64,000 bases of DNA. It comes from Bartonella sp. WD16.2 (lineage in GTDB: Bacteria; Pseudomonadota; Alphaproteobacteria; Rhizobiales; Rhizobiaceae). The notes below the pieces were generated by a model, which saw nothing but the letters and a program-made list of their open reading frames with translations, was not told the origin of the DNA and searched no databases. A program made the translations under genes and the position numbers. Location: contig NZ_CP019781.1 of the NCBI RefSeq assembly GCF_002022505.1, positions 1,217,001 to 1,281,000 of the forward strand, given 5' to 3'. Positions within the stretch are counted from its first letter, which is position 1; every line of letters starts with the position of its first letter. This document shows, piece by piece, positions 1 to 10,292 of this stretch.

Positions 1-57
1 AGCCGTTGAGAGGACACATAAACAAACATGATGTTTTAAGACACGACGCATAACCAT
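1..57 (-). CDS. 5' end of a second autotransporter gene (partial)
   Basis: The first 57 bases, read on the minus strand, encode the same start as the large gene ending at 7824 (MVMRRVLKHHVCL...), and the gene runs off the window edge. It is preceded by an upstream region identical to that of its neighbour. This shows directly that another autotransporter paralog, or another copy, follows head-to-tail. Whether it is full length cannot be seen. Confidence 0.7.
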   Translation of the reverse strand, partial: MVMRRVLKHHVCLCVLSTA

Positions 58-259
58 AACCCTACATCCTCTTTAAACCAATCCGATTAAAAGAGACAAA
101 CTGTTCATAAAAAAAGATAAAAACAAAATCATTCCTGAACGGCTTACCACAAACCTAAACGCCCCCCCTTAAACCCCCTTACAAAAAAACATAAAACATT
201 AACAAAAGGCTCTCTAAAAATGCCCTAAAATACAAAGCCTAAAACAAAAAGACTACACC
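1..259. repeat. direct repeat, copy 1 (autotransporter promoter plus signal-peptide start)
   Basis: Bases 1-259 match 7768-8026 base for base as far as I can compare, including C7 and C5 tracts and the first 57 coding bases. The match stops at 259/8026, just past the stop codon of the gene at 253-7824. The duplicated unit therefore carries the untranslated leader, the promoter and the start of the signal peptide. Confidence 0.9.
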
Positions 260-3200
260 ATCAAACCATCCGCCTGTCCGTTATCATTACCAATGATCAT
301 CACCTTGACTGCGGTAAGATTTGCACCTTTTCCTTCGACTTTGATGAATTTTGTAGAGTTAGCACCCCTCTTTACCCTTCTATCACCCCCATAGTTCATA
401 ATAACGCCATTGAGCACGACCTTCCCCGTTGAAAGACTGACAGCATGCTCTCCTTTAAACTCAATTTCCCCCTTCTTCATCCAGAATTCACCATTCAACA
501 CAGTAACCCCATTTTTGATATTAGAAAAGACCGCACTTTCTAACATCACCCGCCCCCCATTTTCCACATGAACCCCTTGTACATGACCATTTCCCTCGAT
601 TTTAATGCCCGTCCCCCTAATATCTGCTGTATTTAGAGCATTTCCTTTTGCCTCGACCTTTAAGAAAGTACTCTTGTCATTATCTCCTGTATACTTCATA
701 GCGACATTAGTTAACAAAGCATGGCCCCGATTAAGATAGACAGCATGCTCTCCTTTAAAAGTCATCTCCCCACCCAGTACCTGTACAGCACCCTCTTTAA
801 TGGTCATCCCATTGTAAACATCAGTATAAGTTGGCTTCATCAATACAACCCGTCCACCCCTTATTACATGCAAGCCCTGCCCATGACCATTTCCGTTGAT
901 TGTTAGATTTGCTGCAACGACTGCGGCCTTCTTTTTAGAAAGGATCGTTTCCACAGCATTTGTAGTAGTATCCTCTCCGGTAATTTTGATGAAGTCAGCC
1001 GTAGGACTATTTCCTTGATAAGTCATTTTGACCACCATTAAAGCAACCTGACCCTGGATAAGATCGATGCCGTGCTTTCCATCAAAGCTTATCTCCCCAC
1101 CTTCCATACGCACAACCCCCTCTGTAACAGTCATACCATTTTTGACATTGGTAAAGGTTGTATTTTTCAAGACAACCTTTCCGTCCTTTATGACCTTTAA
1201 GCCCAGCCCTTTACTTACATTTCCTGAAGTGGAAATTGTTACATTTTCTGCCAAAACTGTTCCCCCTTCGACCCTCATGAAGTTAGCAGTCTTATCACTG
1301 CCCGCATAAGTCATATTGACGCTCTTTAAAACAACATTACCCTTTGCAAGATTGATCCCGTAATCTCCTTTAAAAGCAATACCTCCTTTGTCCATAATCA
1401 CATTCCCCTCTGTAACAATTATACCATTTTTGACATCGGTAAAGTATGTCTCTTTCAACCACGCCGCTCCACTACTTGTTGTCACTTGTACCCCCATTGC
1501 TACCCCTGAAACATTCACCCCCTTCATTATTACTTTTCCTCCATACCCCACTTCTACCCCCGTTCCAGTGTTACTAATACCAGATCCTGTAATGGTGAGC
1601 TCATTTAACAGGGCATGCCCTAGAACAAGATTGATACCGTAGTCTCCATTAAAAGCAATAGATCCCCGGTTCATCACCAGATTCCCACTTGTCATCCGTA
1701 TTCCCATTCCAACCTTTGAAATCTCCACCCCCCTCATCATTACTTCTCCTGAGTTACTCACCCCCATCCCTATACTCTTACGACCTTGTCCTGTAATATT
1801 GAAACTACTTAACAAAGCCTGTCCCCCACTGAGATAAATGCCGTGCCCTTCTTTAAAAGTAATGCCTCCTTTTTCCATACGTATGGTACTCCTTCCCTCA
1901 ACAGTCATACCATTTTTGACATTGGTAAAGGTTGTATTTTTCAACCACACTGCTCCCCCCTTTATGACCTTTAAGCCCTGCCCCTTGTCATTTCCTGTGA
2001 TTGTTACATTTTCTGCCAAAACTGTTCCCCCTTCAACATTGATGAAGTTAGCAGTCTTATCACTGCCCGTATAAGTCATGCTGACACCCCTTAAATCAAC
2101 ATTCCCCTGCTTGAGATGAATGCCGTGCTCTCCATCAAACTCTATTGATCCTTTTTCCATGTACACATCCCCGTTTTCGATATTCATCCCTTTTGCAACA
2201 TTTCCCAAATGCGTCTCTTTCAACCACGCCTCTCCCCTCATCACCTCTACCCCCGTTCCAACCTCTGAAATATGTACATTCTCCAACCACACCTTCCCCC
2301 CCTCTGCATATACTCCCGTACCTTTCTTTTCTTCTCCCGTAATCGTTACATCCATCAAACTAGCATTCACCGATCCCTCCATATACACCCCATACCCATC
2401 TCCCTTTTCAAACTGAATCTCTGTCTTACCCTTCACCATCAACATCCCATCCCCTATCATAACGATCCCCTTCTCTACCTCTTTTATCGATCCCCCTGTG
2501 ATCGTCACCGCTCCACCCATTGCAGTTACCCCCATTTGTACATTTGAAATATCCACATCGGTCATCGTCCCCGAGCTCTCCATTATTACCCCAGTACTCC
2601 CATCTCCCCCAGTTCCCCTAATCGTCACCTTTGTCAAAGTAGCACTCTTTACCTTCTCTTCCACATATACTCCAGCTCCATCCCCTATAAAATGAATTGT
2701 CGTCCCACCCTTCACCGTCAGATCCCCTGCCAACACCTCCACCCCCTTCCAAACCCCTTTTATCGACCCCCCACTAACCATCACCGTTCCCCCACTCACA
2801 TATACCCCGTAACCACTTCTCCCTCCCTTAATTTGTACATTTGTCAACTCAGTACTTGTCGCCCCTCCTCCCATATACACCCCATACCCCCGCGTAAAAT
2901 GAATTGTCGTATTATCCTTCACTTCCAACGTCCCCTTTCCCATCATAACGATCCCCGTTTGCACCTCTTTTATCGACCCTCCCTTCACCGTCACCCTTCC
3001 TTCCCCCCCCGCATATACCCCGTAACCACTTTTTTCTCCCTTAATTTGTACATCCTTCAACTCAGTACTTGTCGCCCCTCCTCCCACATACACCCCATAC
3101 CCCCGCGTAAAATGAATTGTCGTATTATCCTTCACCATCAACATCCCATCCCCTATCATAACGATCCCCTTCTCCACCTCTCTTATCCACCCTCCCTTCA

Positions 3201-6200
3201 CTGTCAGATTCCCTCCCTCCGCATATACCCCCGTACCCTTACCCTCTCCCTCTCCCTTAATCGTTACCTCTGTCAACTCAGCCGTCGCTGTTCCTCCCCA
3301 CACACCCACCCCATACCCATTCTCCGTAACCGTAATCACCGTCCCATCCTTCACCGTCAACGTCCCACTTCCAGACATATCTATCCCCGTTTGCACCCCC
3401 CTTATCCACCCCCCACTAACCATCACCGTTCCACCCTTCGCATACACCCCCTTACCCTTTCCATCAGTTCCCGTAATCGTCACCTTTGTCAACTGAGCAC
3501 TTGTCACCATTCCTCCCACCTTCACCCCATACCCCCGCGTAAAACTAATTGTCGTATTATCCTCCACCGTCAACTTTCCATCCCCCATCATAGCTATCCC
3601 CGTTTGCACCTCTTTTATCTCCCCTCCTGTGATTGTCAGATTCCCTGCCTTTACCTCCACCCCCATACCAACCCCTGAAATACGTACATCCTTCATTGTC
3701 CCCGAGCTCCCCGCCATTATCACCCCAATCCCCGTATTTGACCCATTACTTCCCTCTCCCTTAATCGTTACCTCTGTCAACTCAGCCGTCGCTGTTCCTC
3801 CCCACACACCCACCCCGGTTCCATTCTCCGTAACCGTAATCACCGTCCCATCCTTTATCTCCAACTCCCCTGCCATCACCCTTACCCCCATTTGTACATT
3901 TGTTATCGACCCCCCTGTGATCATCATCGTTTTGCCCCCCGCATACACCCCCGTACCCTTTCCTTCTCCCACAATCGTCACCCTTGTTAACTCAGTACTT
4001 GTCACCGATGCTCCCACTTTCACCCCATAAGTTTTCGCAAAATTAATTGTCGTCCCCTCCCTTATCACCAACTTCCCACTTCCCGCATATACCCCCATTG
4101 CTACCCCCGAAATATCCACCTTATCCATCGTCATCGTTTTCCCCGCCATTATCACCCCAATCCCCGTACTTGACCCATCACTTCCATTTCCCTCTCCCAT
4201 AATCTTCGTCCCTGTCAAACTAACCGTCACATCCCCCCACACGCCTATCCCATGTGTCCCTTTAAAACTAATCCTCGTCCCATCCTCCACCTTTAACGTC
4301 CCACTTCCAGACATATCTATCCCCGTTAGCACATTTGTTATCGACCCTCCCTTCACCGTCACCTTCCCTCCCTCTGCATGTACCCCCGTACCCGTGCCAT
4401 CTCCCCCAGTTCCCCTAATCGTCACCCCTGTCAAAGTAGCACTCGTCACCGATCCTCCCACCTTCACCCCATGCGTCCCCTTAAACTCAATCCTCGTCCC
4501 ATCCTCCACCTTTAACGTCCCCTTCCCCGCCATATCTATCCCCGTTTGCACCTCTCTTATCCACCCCCCTGTCACCGTCACCTTCCCTCCCTCTGCATGT
4601 ACCCCCATACCCTTTCCATCAGTTCCCTTAATTTGTACATTTGTCAAAGTAGCACTCGTCACCTTCTCTCCCACTCTCACCCCGTGCCCATTCTTAAACT
4701 GAATCTCTGTCCCACTCACCGTCAACGTCCCCTTCCCCGCCATATCTATCCCCGTTTGCACCTCTCTTATCCACCCCCCTGTCACCGTCACCTTCCCTCC
4801 CTCTGCATGTACCCCCGTACCCGTGCCATCTCCCCCAGTTCCCCTAATCGTCACCCCTGTCAAAGTAGCACTCGTCACCGATCCTCCCACCTTCACCCCA
4901 TGCGTCCCCTTAAACTCAATCCTCGTCCCATCCTCCACCGTCAACGTCCCACTTCCCGCCATATCTATCCCCATTTGCACATCTGTCATCGACCCTCCTG
5001 TGATCGTCATTGTTCCCGTCCCCTTCTTCACCTCTACCCCCAATTGTACCTTTGAAATATCCACACTGGTCAACGTCACATTTCCCGTCCCCTCCATCCA
5101 CACCCCCGTACCCTTTCCATCAGTTCCCTCAATCATCACATTTGTCAAAGTAGCACTTGTCACCCCTCCCCCCACTCTCACCCCATGCTTTCCCTTAAAC
5201 TCAATCCTCGTCCCATCCTTCACCACCAACGTCCCCTTTTCCATATCTATCCCCTTCTCCACCTCTCTTATCCACCCTCCTGTGATTGTCACCGTTCCAC
5301 CAGTCGCATTCACCCCCATTTGTACATTTGAAATCTCCACCATATTCATCGTCACACTTCCCGTCCCCATCGCAGTTACCCCCGTACCACCCCCATTTCC
5401 CGTAATCACCGTCCCCATCAACTCAGCCGTCACATTATTTTGTATCTTCACCCCATATCCATCCGTAAAACTAATTGTCGTCCCCCCATCCATCACCAAT
5501 TTCTTACCCCCCTCCATATTTATCCCCCACTTCACTTCTTTTATCGACCCTCCTGTGATCGTCATTGTTCCCGTCCCCTTCTTCACCTCTACCCCCAATT
5601 GTACCTTTGAAATATCCACATTGGTCATCGTCACCTTTTTCCCCGCCGCAGTTATCCCCGTACCACCCCCATTTCCCTTAATCTGCGTCCCCTTCAACTC
5701 AGCACTTGTCGCCGTCCCCGACACCTTCACCCCCGTCCCCCCATTTGTAACCGTAATCGTCCCCATATTCATCACCAACTGCCCTGCCGCTGCATTCACC
5801 CCCATTTGTACCTGTGAAATATCTACCATATTCAATGTCACTGTCTTTGCAGTCCCCGCATATACCCCCGTTCCACTTCCCGTAATCGTCACCTCTGTCA
5901 ATTTAGCCGTCGCATTATCCCTCACATGCACCCCATAATCCCCCTTAAACTCAATCGACCCCTCTGTCATCACCAACGTCCCACTCTCCTGCACCCTCAC
6001 CCCCTGACTCCCTCCCGTAACCGTCACCCCTGTCAATTTAGCCGTCCCACCCCCCTCCATCCACACCCCCGTCCCATTCTCTCCCTCAATCGTCCCCCCA
6101 TTCATCTCCAACCTCCCACTCCCATCCACCTTCACCCCCCACGTCTTCCCTTCAATCGACCCTTCTGTCACCTTCAGCGTCCCCTTTGTCACCTGCACCC

Positions 6201-7824
6201 CTGTTTTGAAATTTGAAACATTCACCGTATTCAACGTGACTGTCCCCGAGCTATCCATCTTCACCCCCGTACCCGTACTCACAGCTCCCCCACTTCCCGT
6301 AATTGATCCCCCCGTCATAGTAGCACTCCCTCCTGTTATATTAAGCCCCGTCCCATACATCCCCGTAACCGTAATCCCCACCCTTGTCAAATCAGCCGTC
6401 GCACTTTCCGACACCTTCACCCCCCACGTCTTCCCCCCAATCGACCCTTCTGTCACCTTCAGCGTCCCCTTTGTCACCTCCACCCCTGTTTGCACCCCTG
6501 AAACATTCACCGTATTCAACGTGACTGTCCCCGAGCTATCCATCTTCACCCCCGTACTCCTACTCTCAGCTCCCCCAGTTCCCGTAATCTCTCCCCCCAT
6601 CATAGTAGCACTCCCTCCTGTTATATTAAGCCCCGTCCCATACATCCCCGTAACCGTAATCTTCACCCTTGTCAAATCAGCCGTTGCACTTCCCGACACC
6701 TTCACCCCCGTCCCACCATCTGTAACTGTAATCGTCGACGTACCATTTATCACCAACTGCCCATTCTTCGCCTCCACCCCTTTTGCAAATTCCGAAATCT
6801 TCACACTGGTCAACGTGACTGTCCCTGAACTATCCATCTCCACCCCCGTACCCGTACCCTTTCCCGTAATCGTCCCCTCAAGCACCTTCAGCGTCCCACC
6901 CCCTGTTACCTTTGCCCCTGTTGTGACCTGCATCAACTTCACCATATTCATCATCAACGTCCCATTACTGACCTCAGCCCCTGTTACTGTTGTTCCCCCA
7001 CTCCCATTAACAGTCAGATTCATCACATCAGCCTTCCCTAAGCCTTCCATCTTAATCCCCGTACTCTTTCCCGTAACATTTATAGTACCCCCTCCACTTA
7101 CAGTAGCTTCTGCACTACCCTTAATCTTTATCGCTTCTGTCACCCCTGTAAAACTAACTGTCGTTCCCTTCCTCACCTCCACCTCTCCCCCTGTTCCACT
7201 CACCTCTATCCCCGTTACCTTAGTCGTAGCTCCCTCCCCCCCACTAATAGTCAGACTCCCCACCGCCCTCTTATCAAAAACAATCCTCCCCCCCTTCTTC
7301 ACCTCAATCATAACCCTCCCCTCCCCATTCCTTGCTCCAATCGCATCCTTCAACCCAAATGTCCCCCCATTTACCGTAATCACAGACCCTGAACCATCAA
7401 CCTCCATTACCTTCTGCACATTTGTAATACTAACATTCTCCTTCAACGTCAGCCTCGCCCCCTGTTCCACCCTAATCGCCGATTTATCACTCCTATCACC
7501 ATTTTTAACCGTCAGCAGATTATCTCCTATCGTAATATCCGCCTTCGACCCCGTTATCTTCACAGCCTCCTCATCAGGGTCACTCATATCTATTGTTCTC
7601 TCACCCTCCAGCGTCCTTGTCCCACTGCTACTGTTACACACAATCTTCCCCTCCTTCTCATCATGATGCCTCGACCACAACCCCTCACTACTCTGAACCC
7701 AACCCCCACAATTCTGTGCTTGAGCATATACTTTTTGAGATGTAATAAGAGCCAACCCAGCCACAATAGCCGTTGAGAGGACACATAAACAAACATGATG
7801 TTTTAAGACACGACGCATAACCAT
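253..7824 (-). CDS. giant beta-helix autotransporter passenger lacking a beta-barrel
   Basis: This encodes 2523 residues. Residues 1-34 form a signal peptide with a basic start (MRRVLKHH), a hydrophobic core and a VYA-QAQ cleavage site. The rest is a very long run of Gly/Thr/Val-rich repeats with motifs such as TGVEVKKG, VTMTNVDIS and GGSIKEV, as expected for a right-handed parallel beta-helix passenger of a type V secreted surface protein. No C-terminal autotransporter barrel is visible: the protein ends inside a repeat at ...NGQADGLMV. The stop lies where the duplicated upstream region of the next copy begins, so the barrel was probably removed by recombination. The start may be Met1 or Met3; an AGGG sits better for Met3. 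The family call is confident; export to the surface without a barrel is doubtful. Confidence 0.8.
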   Translation of the reverse strand: MVMRRVLKHHVCLCVLSTAIVAGLALITSQKVYAQAQNCGGWVQSSEGLWSRHHDEKEGKIVCNSSSGTRTLEGERTIDMSDPDEEAVKITGSKADITIGDNLLTVKNGDRSDKSAIRVEQGARLTLKENVSITNVQKVMEVDGSGSVITVNGGTFGLKDAIGARNGEGRVMIEVKKGGRIVFDKRAVGSLTISGGEGATTKVTGIEVSGTGGEVEVRKGTTVSFTGVTEAIKIKGSAEATVSGGGTINVTGKSTGIKMEGLGKADVMNLTVNGSGGTTVTGAEVSNGTLMMNMVKLMQVTTGAKVTGGGTLKVLEGTITGKGTGTGVEMDSSGTVTLTSVKISEFAKGVEAKNGQLVINGTSTITVTDGGTGVKVSGSATADLTRVKITVTGMYGTGLNITGGSATMMGGEITGTGGAESRSTGVKMDSSGTVTLNTVNVSGVQTGVEVTKGTLKVTEGSIGGKTWGVKVSESATADLTRVGITVTGMYGTGLNITGGSATMTGGSITGSGGAVSTGTGVKMDSSGTVTLNTVNVSNFKTGVQVTKGTLKVTEGSIEGKTWGVKVDGSGRLEMNGGTIEGENGTGVWMEGGGTAKLTGVTVTGGSQGVRVQESGTLVMTEGSIEFKGDYGVHVRDNATAKLTEVTITGSGTGVYAGTAKTVTLNMVDISQVQMGVNAAAGQLVMNMGTITVTNGGTGVKVSGTATSAELKGTQIKGNGGGTGITAAGKKVTMTNVDISKVQLGVEVKKGTGTMTITGGSIKEVKWGINMEGGKKLVMDGGTTISFTDGYGVKIQNNVTAELMGTVITGNGGGTGVTAMGTGSVTMNMVEISNVQMGVNATGGTVTITGGWIREVEKGIDMEKGTLVVKDGTRIEFKGKHGVRVGGGVTSATLTNVMIEGTDGKGTGVWMEGTGNVTLTSVDISKVQLGVEVKKGTGTMTITGGSMTDVQMGIDMAGSGTLTVEDGTRIEFKGTHGVKVGGSVTSATLTGVTIRGTGGDGTGTGVHAEGGKVTVTGGWIREVQTGIDMAGKGTLTVSGTEIQFKNGHGVRVGEKVTSATLTNVQIKGTDGKGMGVHAEGGKVTVTGGWIREVQTGIDMAGKGTLKVEDGTRIEFKGTHGVKVGGSVTSATLTGVTIRGTGGDGTGTGVHAEGGKVTVKGGSITNVLTGIDMSGSGTLKVEDGTRISFKGTHGIGVWGDVTVSLTGTKIMGEGNGSDGSSTGIGVIMAGKTMTMDKVDISGVAMGVYAGSGKLVIREGTTINFAKTYGVKVGASVTSTELTRVTIVGEGKGTGVYAGGKTMMITGGSITNVQMGVRVMAGELEIKDGTVITVTENGTGVGVWGGTATAELTEVTIKGEGSNGSNTGIGVIMAGSSGTMKDVRISGVGMGVEVKAGNLTITGGEIKEVQTGIAMMGDGKLTVEDNTTISFTRGYGVKVGGMVTSAQLTKVTITGTDGKGKGVYAKGGTVMVSGGWIRGVQTGIDMSGSGTLTVKDGTVITVTENGYGVGVWGGTATAELTEVTIKGEGEGKGTGVYAEGGNLTVKGGWIREVEKGIVMIGDGMLMVKDNTTIHFTRGYGVYVGGGATSTELKDVQIKGEKSGYGVYAGGEGRVTVKGGSIKEVQTGIVMMGKGTLEVKDNTTIHFTRGYGVYMGGGATSTELTNVQIKGGRSGYGVYVSGGTVMVSGGSIKGVWKGVEVLAGDLTVKGGTTIHFIGDGAGVYVEEKVKSATLTKVTIRGTGGDGSTGVIMESSGTMTDVDISNVQMGVTAMGGAVTITGGSIKEVEKGIVMIGDGMLMVKGKTEIQFEKGDGYGVYMEGSVNASLMDVTITGEEKKGTGVYAEGGKVWLENVHISEVGTGVEVMRGEAWLKETHLGNVAKGMNIENGDVYMEKGSIEFDGEHGIHLKQGNVDLRGVSMTYTGSDKTANFINVEGGTVLAENVTITGNDKGQGLKVIKGGAVWLKNTTFTNVKNGMTVEGRSTIRMEKGGITFKEGHGIYLSGGQALLSSFNITGQGRKSIGMGVSNSGEVMMRGVEISKVGMGIRMTSGNLVMNRGSIAFNGDYGINLVLGHALLNELTITGSGISNTGTGVEVGYGGKVIMKGVNVSGVAMGVQVTTSSGAAWLKETYFTDVKNGIIVTEGNVIMDKGGIAFKGDYGINLAKGNVVLKSVNMTYAGSDKTANFMRVEGGTVLAENVTISTSGNVSKGLGLKVIKDGKVVLKNTTFTNVKNGMTVTEGVVRMEGGEISFDGKHGIDLIQGQVALMVVKMTYQGNSPTADFIKITGEDTTTNAVETILSKKKAAVVAANLTINGNGHGQGLHVIRGGRVVLMKPTYTDVYNGMTIKEGAVQVLGGEMTFKGEHAVYLNRGHALLTNVAMKYTGDNDKSTFLKVEAKGNALNTADIRGTGIKIEGNGHVQGVHVENGGRVMLESAVFSNIKNGVTVLNGEFWMKKGEIEFKGEHAVSLSTGKVVLNGVIMNYGGDRRVKRGANSTKFIKVEGKGANLTAVKVMIIGNDNGQADGLMV

Positions 7825-8026
7825 AACCCTACATCCTCTTTAAACCAATCCGATTAAAAGAGACAAACTGTTCATAAAAAAAGATAAAAACAAAATCATT
7901 CCTGAACGGCTTACCACAAACCTAAACGCCCCCCCTTAAACCCCCTTACAAAAAAACATAAAACATTAACAAAAGGCTCTCTAAAAATGCCCTAAAATAC
8001 AAAGCCTAAAACAAAAAGACTACACC
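7768..8026. repeat. direct repeat, copy 2 (autotransporter promoter plus signal-peptide start)
   Basis: This is the second copy of the 259-bp unit at the window start. It covers the first 57 coding bases of the 2523-residue autotransporter and about 200 bases upstream. The upstream part contains C7 and C5 tracts (G tracts on the coding strand) roughly 105 bases before the start codon. Confidence 0.9.
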
Positions 8027-8634
8027 TATAAAACACAAACCGTAAAACAAACTCGCCTAAAAATTACGCGATAAATCATACACAAAATCAGGTATTTTAA
8101 AGATAAACTCATTGTCTGACTCCCCCCCAATGTTCACCTACCGTCCTGAATAACCGAAGATATTTTTTTGCTCATAATTCACAGCATTACGCAAAACCAA
8201 CCATTTGGCAGTTTTGCATAACAAATGTAGCAATAAATCTAGGTGAAAAATTTCTATCTTGGGAGATATCTTTAGAGTTGGGCTTTATAAATACCAACTA
8301 TCAAGATTTCTTTTTAATTTGCTGTTATTATAGAACAGCTCATAAATACTACCCTTTTGCAGCTTACCGCTTTCTAAAGATTATAATAGCTGTATCGATC
8401 ACTTTATAGACAAGCTTCTCACTCAAGTTAGCGATTAACTACTATGGTGCCAACGTTTACATACTCCCCCTAAAACATACAATAATATTACCATATATTG
8501 TTTTTTACTATTCACAATAACCCCGGATTAAATATGGCTGCTATTATAAACACAAAAACTTGTCAAAATTCAATTAAGAAAATAACTTAACCTCTTCTCC
8601 ATCCCAAAAACAGTTCCTTATAATGCGAATTGAT
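8027..8634. other. intergenic stretch without a recognisable gene
   Basis: About 600 AT-rich bases lie between the autotransporter upstream repeat and the hbp terminator. I see no convincing ORF, RNA gene or repeat. A C7 tract occurs near 8122. The stretch probably holds the distal promoter region of the autotransporter. Confidence 0.5.
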
Positions 8635-8663
8635 CAAAAAAGCTCTATTAATAGAGCTTTTTT
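8635..8663 (-). terminator. bidirectional intrinsic terminator after hbp
   Basis: A perfect inverted repeat, AGCTCTATT/AATAGAGCT, is flanked by A-runs on one side and T-runs on the other. It lies 22 bases past the hbp stop codon and could work in both directions. Confidence 0.85.
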
Positions 8664-8684
8664 CATAACTTAACTTTATAAACA

Positions 8685-9511
8685 TTAGAATTTATAGGCC
8701 ATACCTATACGGAAATCATTAGCTTTATAACTACGCTCAATTCCATTCTTTGTGAATTTCTGTTTACCAAAACCCGAATAACGATACTCTGTACGCAAAA
8801 TAGTGTTACCTATCATCGCAAAATCAACACCAACACCAAAAATATAACCAATCATTGTCCTTTTTTCTCCTATTGTATTAATCATTATTTGACCTTGTTC
8901 TTCGTTCGATCTCAATAAGATATCTTGAAACTGCGTATAAGAAACACCACCAGCGATATAAGGCATAACACGATCAGCAACAAAACCGATACGTGCCCGC
9001 GTAGCACCAACCCATTTCTGTTTTAAAGTATGATTATAAGTTGCAAATTTAATTTTTGGAACAACGTCTTCATTATAAGTATCATAACCAGAAGCAGAAA
9101 CTATTCCTTCAGAATCTCTCGTTACGTTTTTATTTTTTAACTCTTTATTTTCACCACCATCGTTTATATCAATAGTTTTTATGTCCTTTTTATTAAACAA
9201 AACTATATCCGTATCAACACCTAGAATAAAATTATTCCCGAAACTAACATTGGCACCTGCATAAAAACCTCCAACAAACCCTGAAAGTTTAGGCATAAAA
9301 TCTTTCTTAATTAAAGCCCATTTTTCAACATCACCATTCTTTAAATAACTTGAACTTAGATCAGTTTTACTCGAAAAAACACCAATCTGACCTCCAAGAT
9401 AAAAACCTGCCCAAGAAAAAACAGGAGTAACAATAACTGATGGCGCAACGGCCATCGATTCTCGAGGAATTGTACCACTTTCTGCTCGTCCCGCAGAAAG
9501 TGCAAGAAAAA
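8685..9511 (-). pseudogene. hbp: hemin-binding protein / Omp25-family porin, 5'-truncated
   Basis: The open frame from Met at 9455 gives 256 residues. It contains the family hallmark FSWAGFYLGGQIG, a membrane beta-barrel, and a C-terminal ...RIGMAYKF ending in Phe. Reading upstream in the same frame adds VFLALSAGRAESGTIPRES, which looks like the end of a signal peptide. At about 9511 the sequence switches to the antisense of a hisS 3' end, and no start codon remains before it. Bartonella Hbp proteins are outer-membrane heme binders. This copy has lost its export signal and is probably not functional, although an internal Met could still start a cytoplasmic product. Confidence 0.75.
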
Positions 9512-9601
9512 CGTGAAAGTCGACCAGCGCAAATAACCGTTAAAGAAAATCAATTGGTTCAAGCAATAAGAGATATTTTGAAAAAATATGATCTTCTTTA
9601 A
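9512..9601 (+). pseudogene. hisS: hisS 3' fragment
   Basis: The frame reads [19 protein letters not shown] and then DILKKYDLL before a stop. This is nearly the same as the C-terminus of the hisS copy ending at 40721 ([19 protein letters not shown]). Only about 30 codons remain, fused back-to-back with the truncated hbp gene. It marks a recombination junction. Confidence 0.8.
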
Positions 9602-9689
9602 AGCATAATGAACACAGAAAACGGTTCTGTGGATGAAAACCTATTAACAAGAAAAACTGAAAAACACATAGAGCTTACAGAAAAAAGCT

Positions 9690-10106
9690 ATGTTTTATAT
9701 ACCTGAGAGAATTAGGTTTTTAAAGACACATCATAATGGAGATGCAACCTTAGAACAGGATGCTCTCTTAACATCAAAAACAAACATTCAATGGCAGAAA
9801 ATTTTTGATGATCTTCTCATCTGTGTCTACAACAATTACCAAAGAAAAAATCCTGATGTTAATTTTCAGAAAGACGTTATTGATATTTTTCATGATCATG
9901 ATGCGGTTAACCAGCGTATTGCAAGCATCAATTACTATTTGTCTGATTATTTGTTTAAGAACGATTTTGATTATTGTCACATCAAGAGGTGTTGGGAGTT
10001 TAGTAGTTTTGAGGATTTTTACTTAATAGTACAAATAAATGGCTCTGTATTCTCTCTCTATAAAGGAGATGAAAATACCATAGGATTTTTTATTCTAAAG
10101 TTGTGA
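9690..10106 (+). CDS. hypothetical protein, 138 aa
   Basis: I do not recognise this protein (MFYIPERIRFLKTHHNGDA...). It is soluble, rich in Asp, Asn and aromatic residues, and has no clear motif, signal peptide or membrane segment. The ATG has only a weak A-rich ribosome binding site. It lies between the hisS fragment and the relic prophage, so it may be a phage remnant or an accessory gene. Confidence 0.45.
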   Translation: MFYIPERIRFLKTHHNGDATLEQDALLTSKTNIQWQKIFDDLLICVYNNYQRKNPDVNFQKDVIDIFHDHDAVNQRIASINYYLSDYLFKNDFDYCHIKRCWEFSSFEDFYLIVQINGSVFSLYKGDENTIGFFILKL

Positions 10107-10292
10107 ATAAAAATTCTCTTTAATGCTTACATCATTTGGAAAATCTTATTCCCTAATCTTAAATAACGTTAGAGTAAACAACATTTAAGTTAAACAATTT
10201 TACAAGATTATTTCTGAAAACGTTAAGCTGCATCACATAAATGACGCGGCTTTGTTTTGCTGTTTAAAAGCAGGCGCCCCCGTGCCTGTTAT

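Noticed and set aside
721..7666. Long plus-strand ORFs (e.g. 6206-7666, 4823-5938) opposite the autotransporter gene
   Set aside because: They are Pro/Thr/Ile-rich antisense shadows of the repetitive Gly/Thr/Val passenger; the minus frame has a signal peptide, and promoter and start are duplicated.
253..7824. Regular repeats as a CRISPR array
   Set aside because: Repeats are protein-coding beta-helix turns of varying length without constant repeat/spacer structure, and no cas genes are present.
161..8126. C7/C5 tracts as phase-variation switches
   Set aside because: They lie about 105 bases upstream of the start, outside -10/-35 spacing that I could identify, and both copies have the same length; no support for switching.
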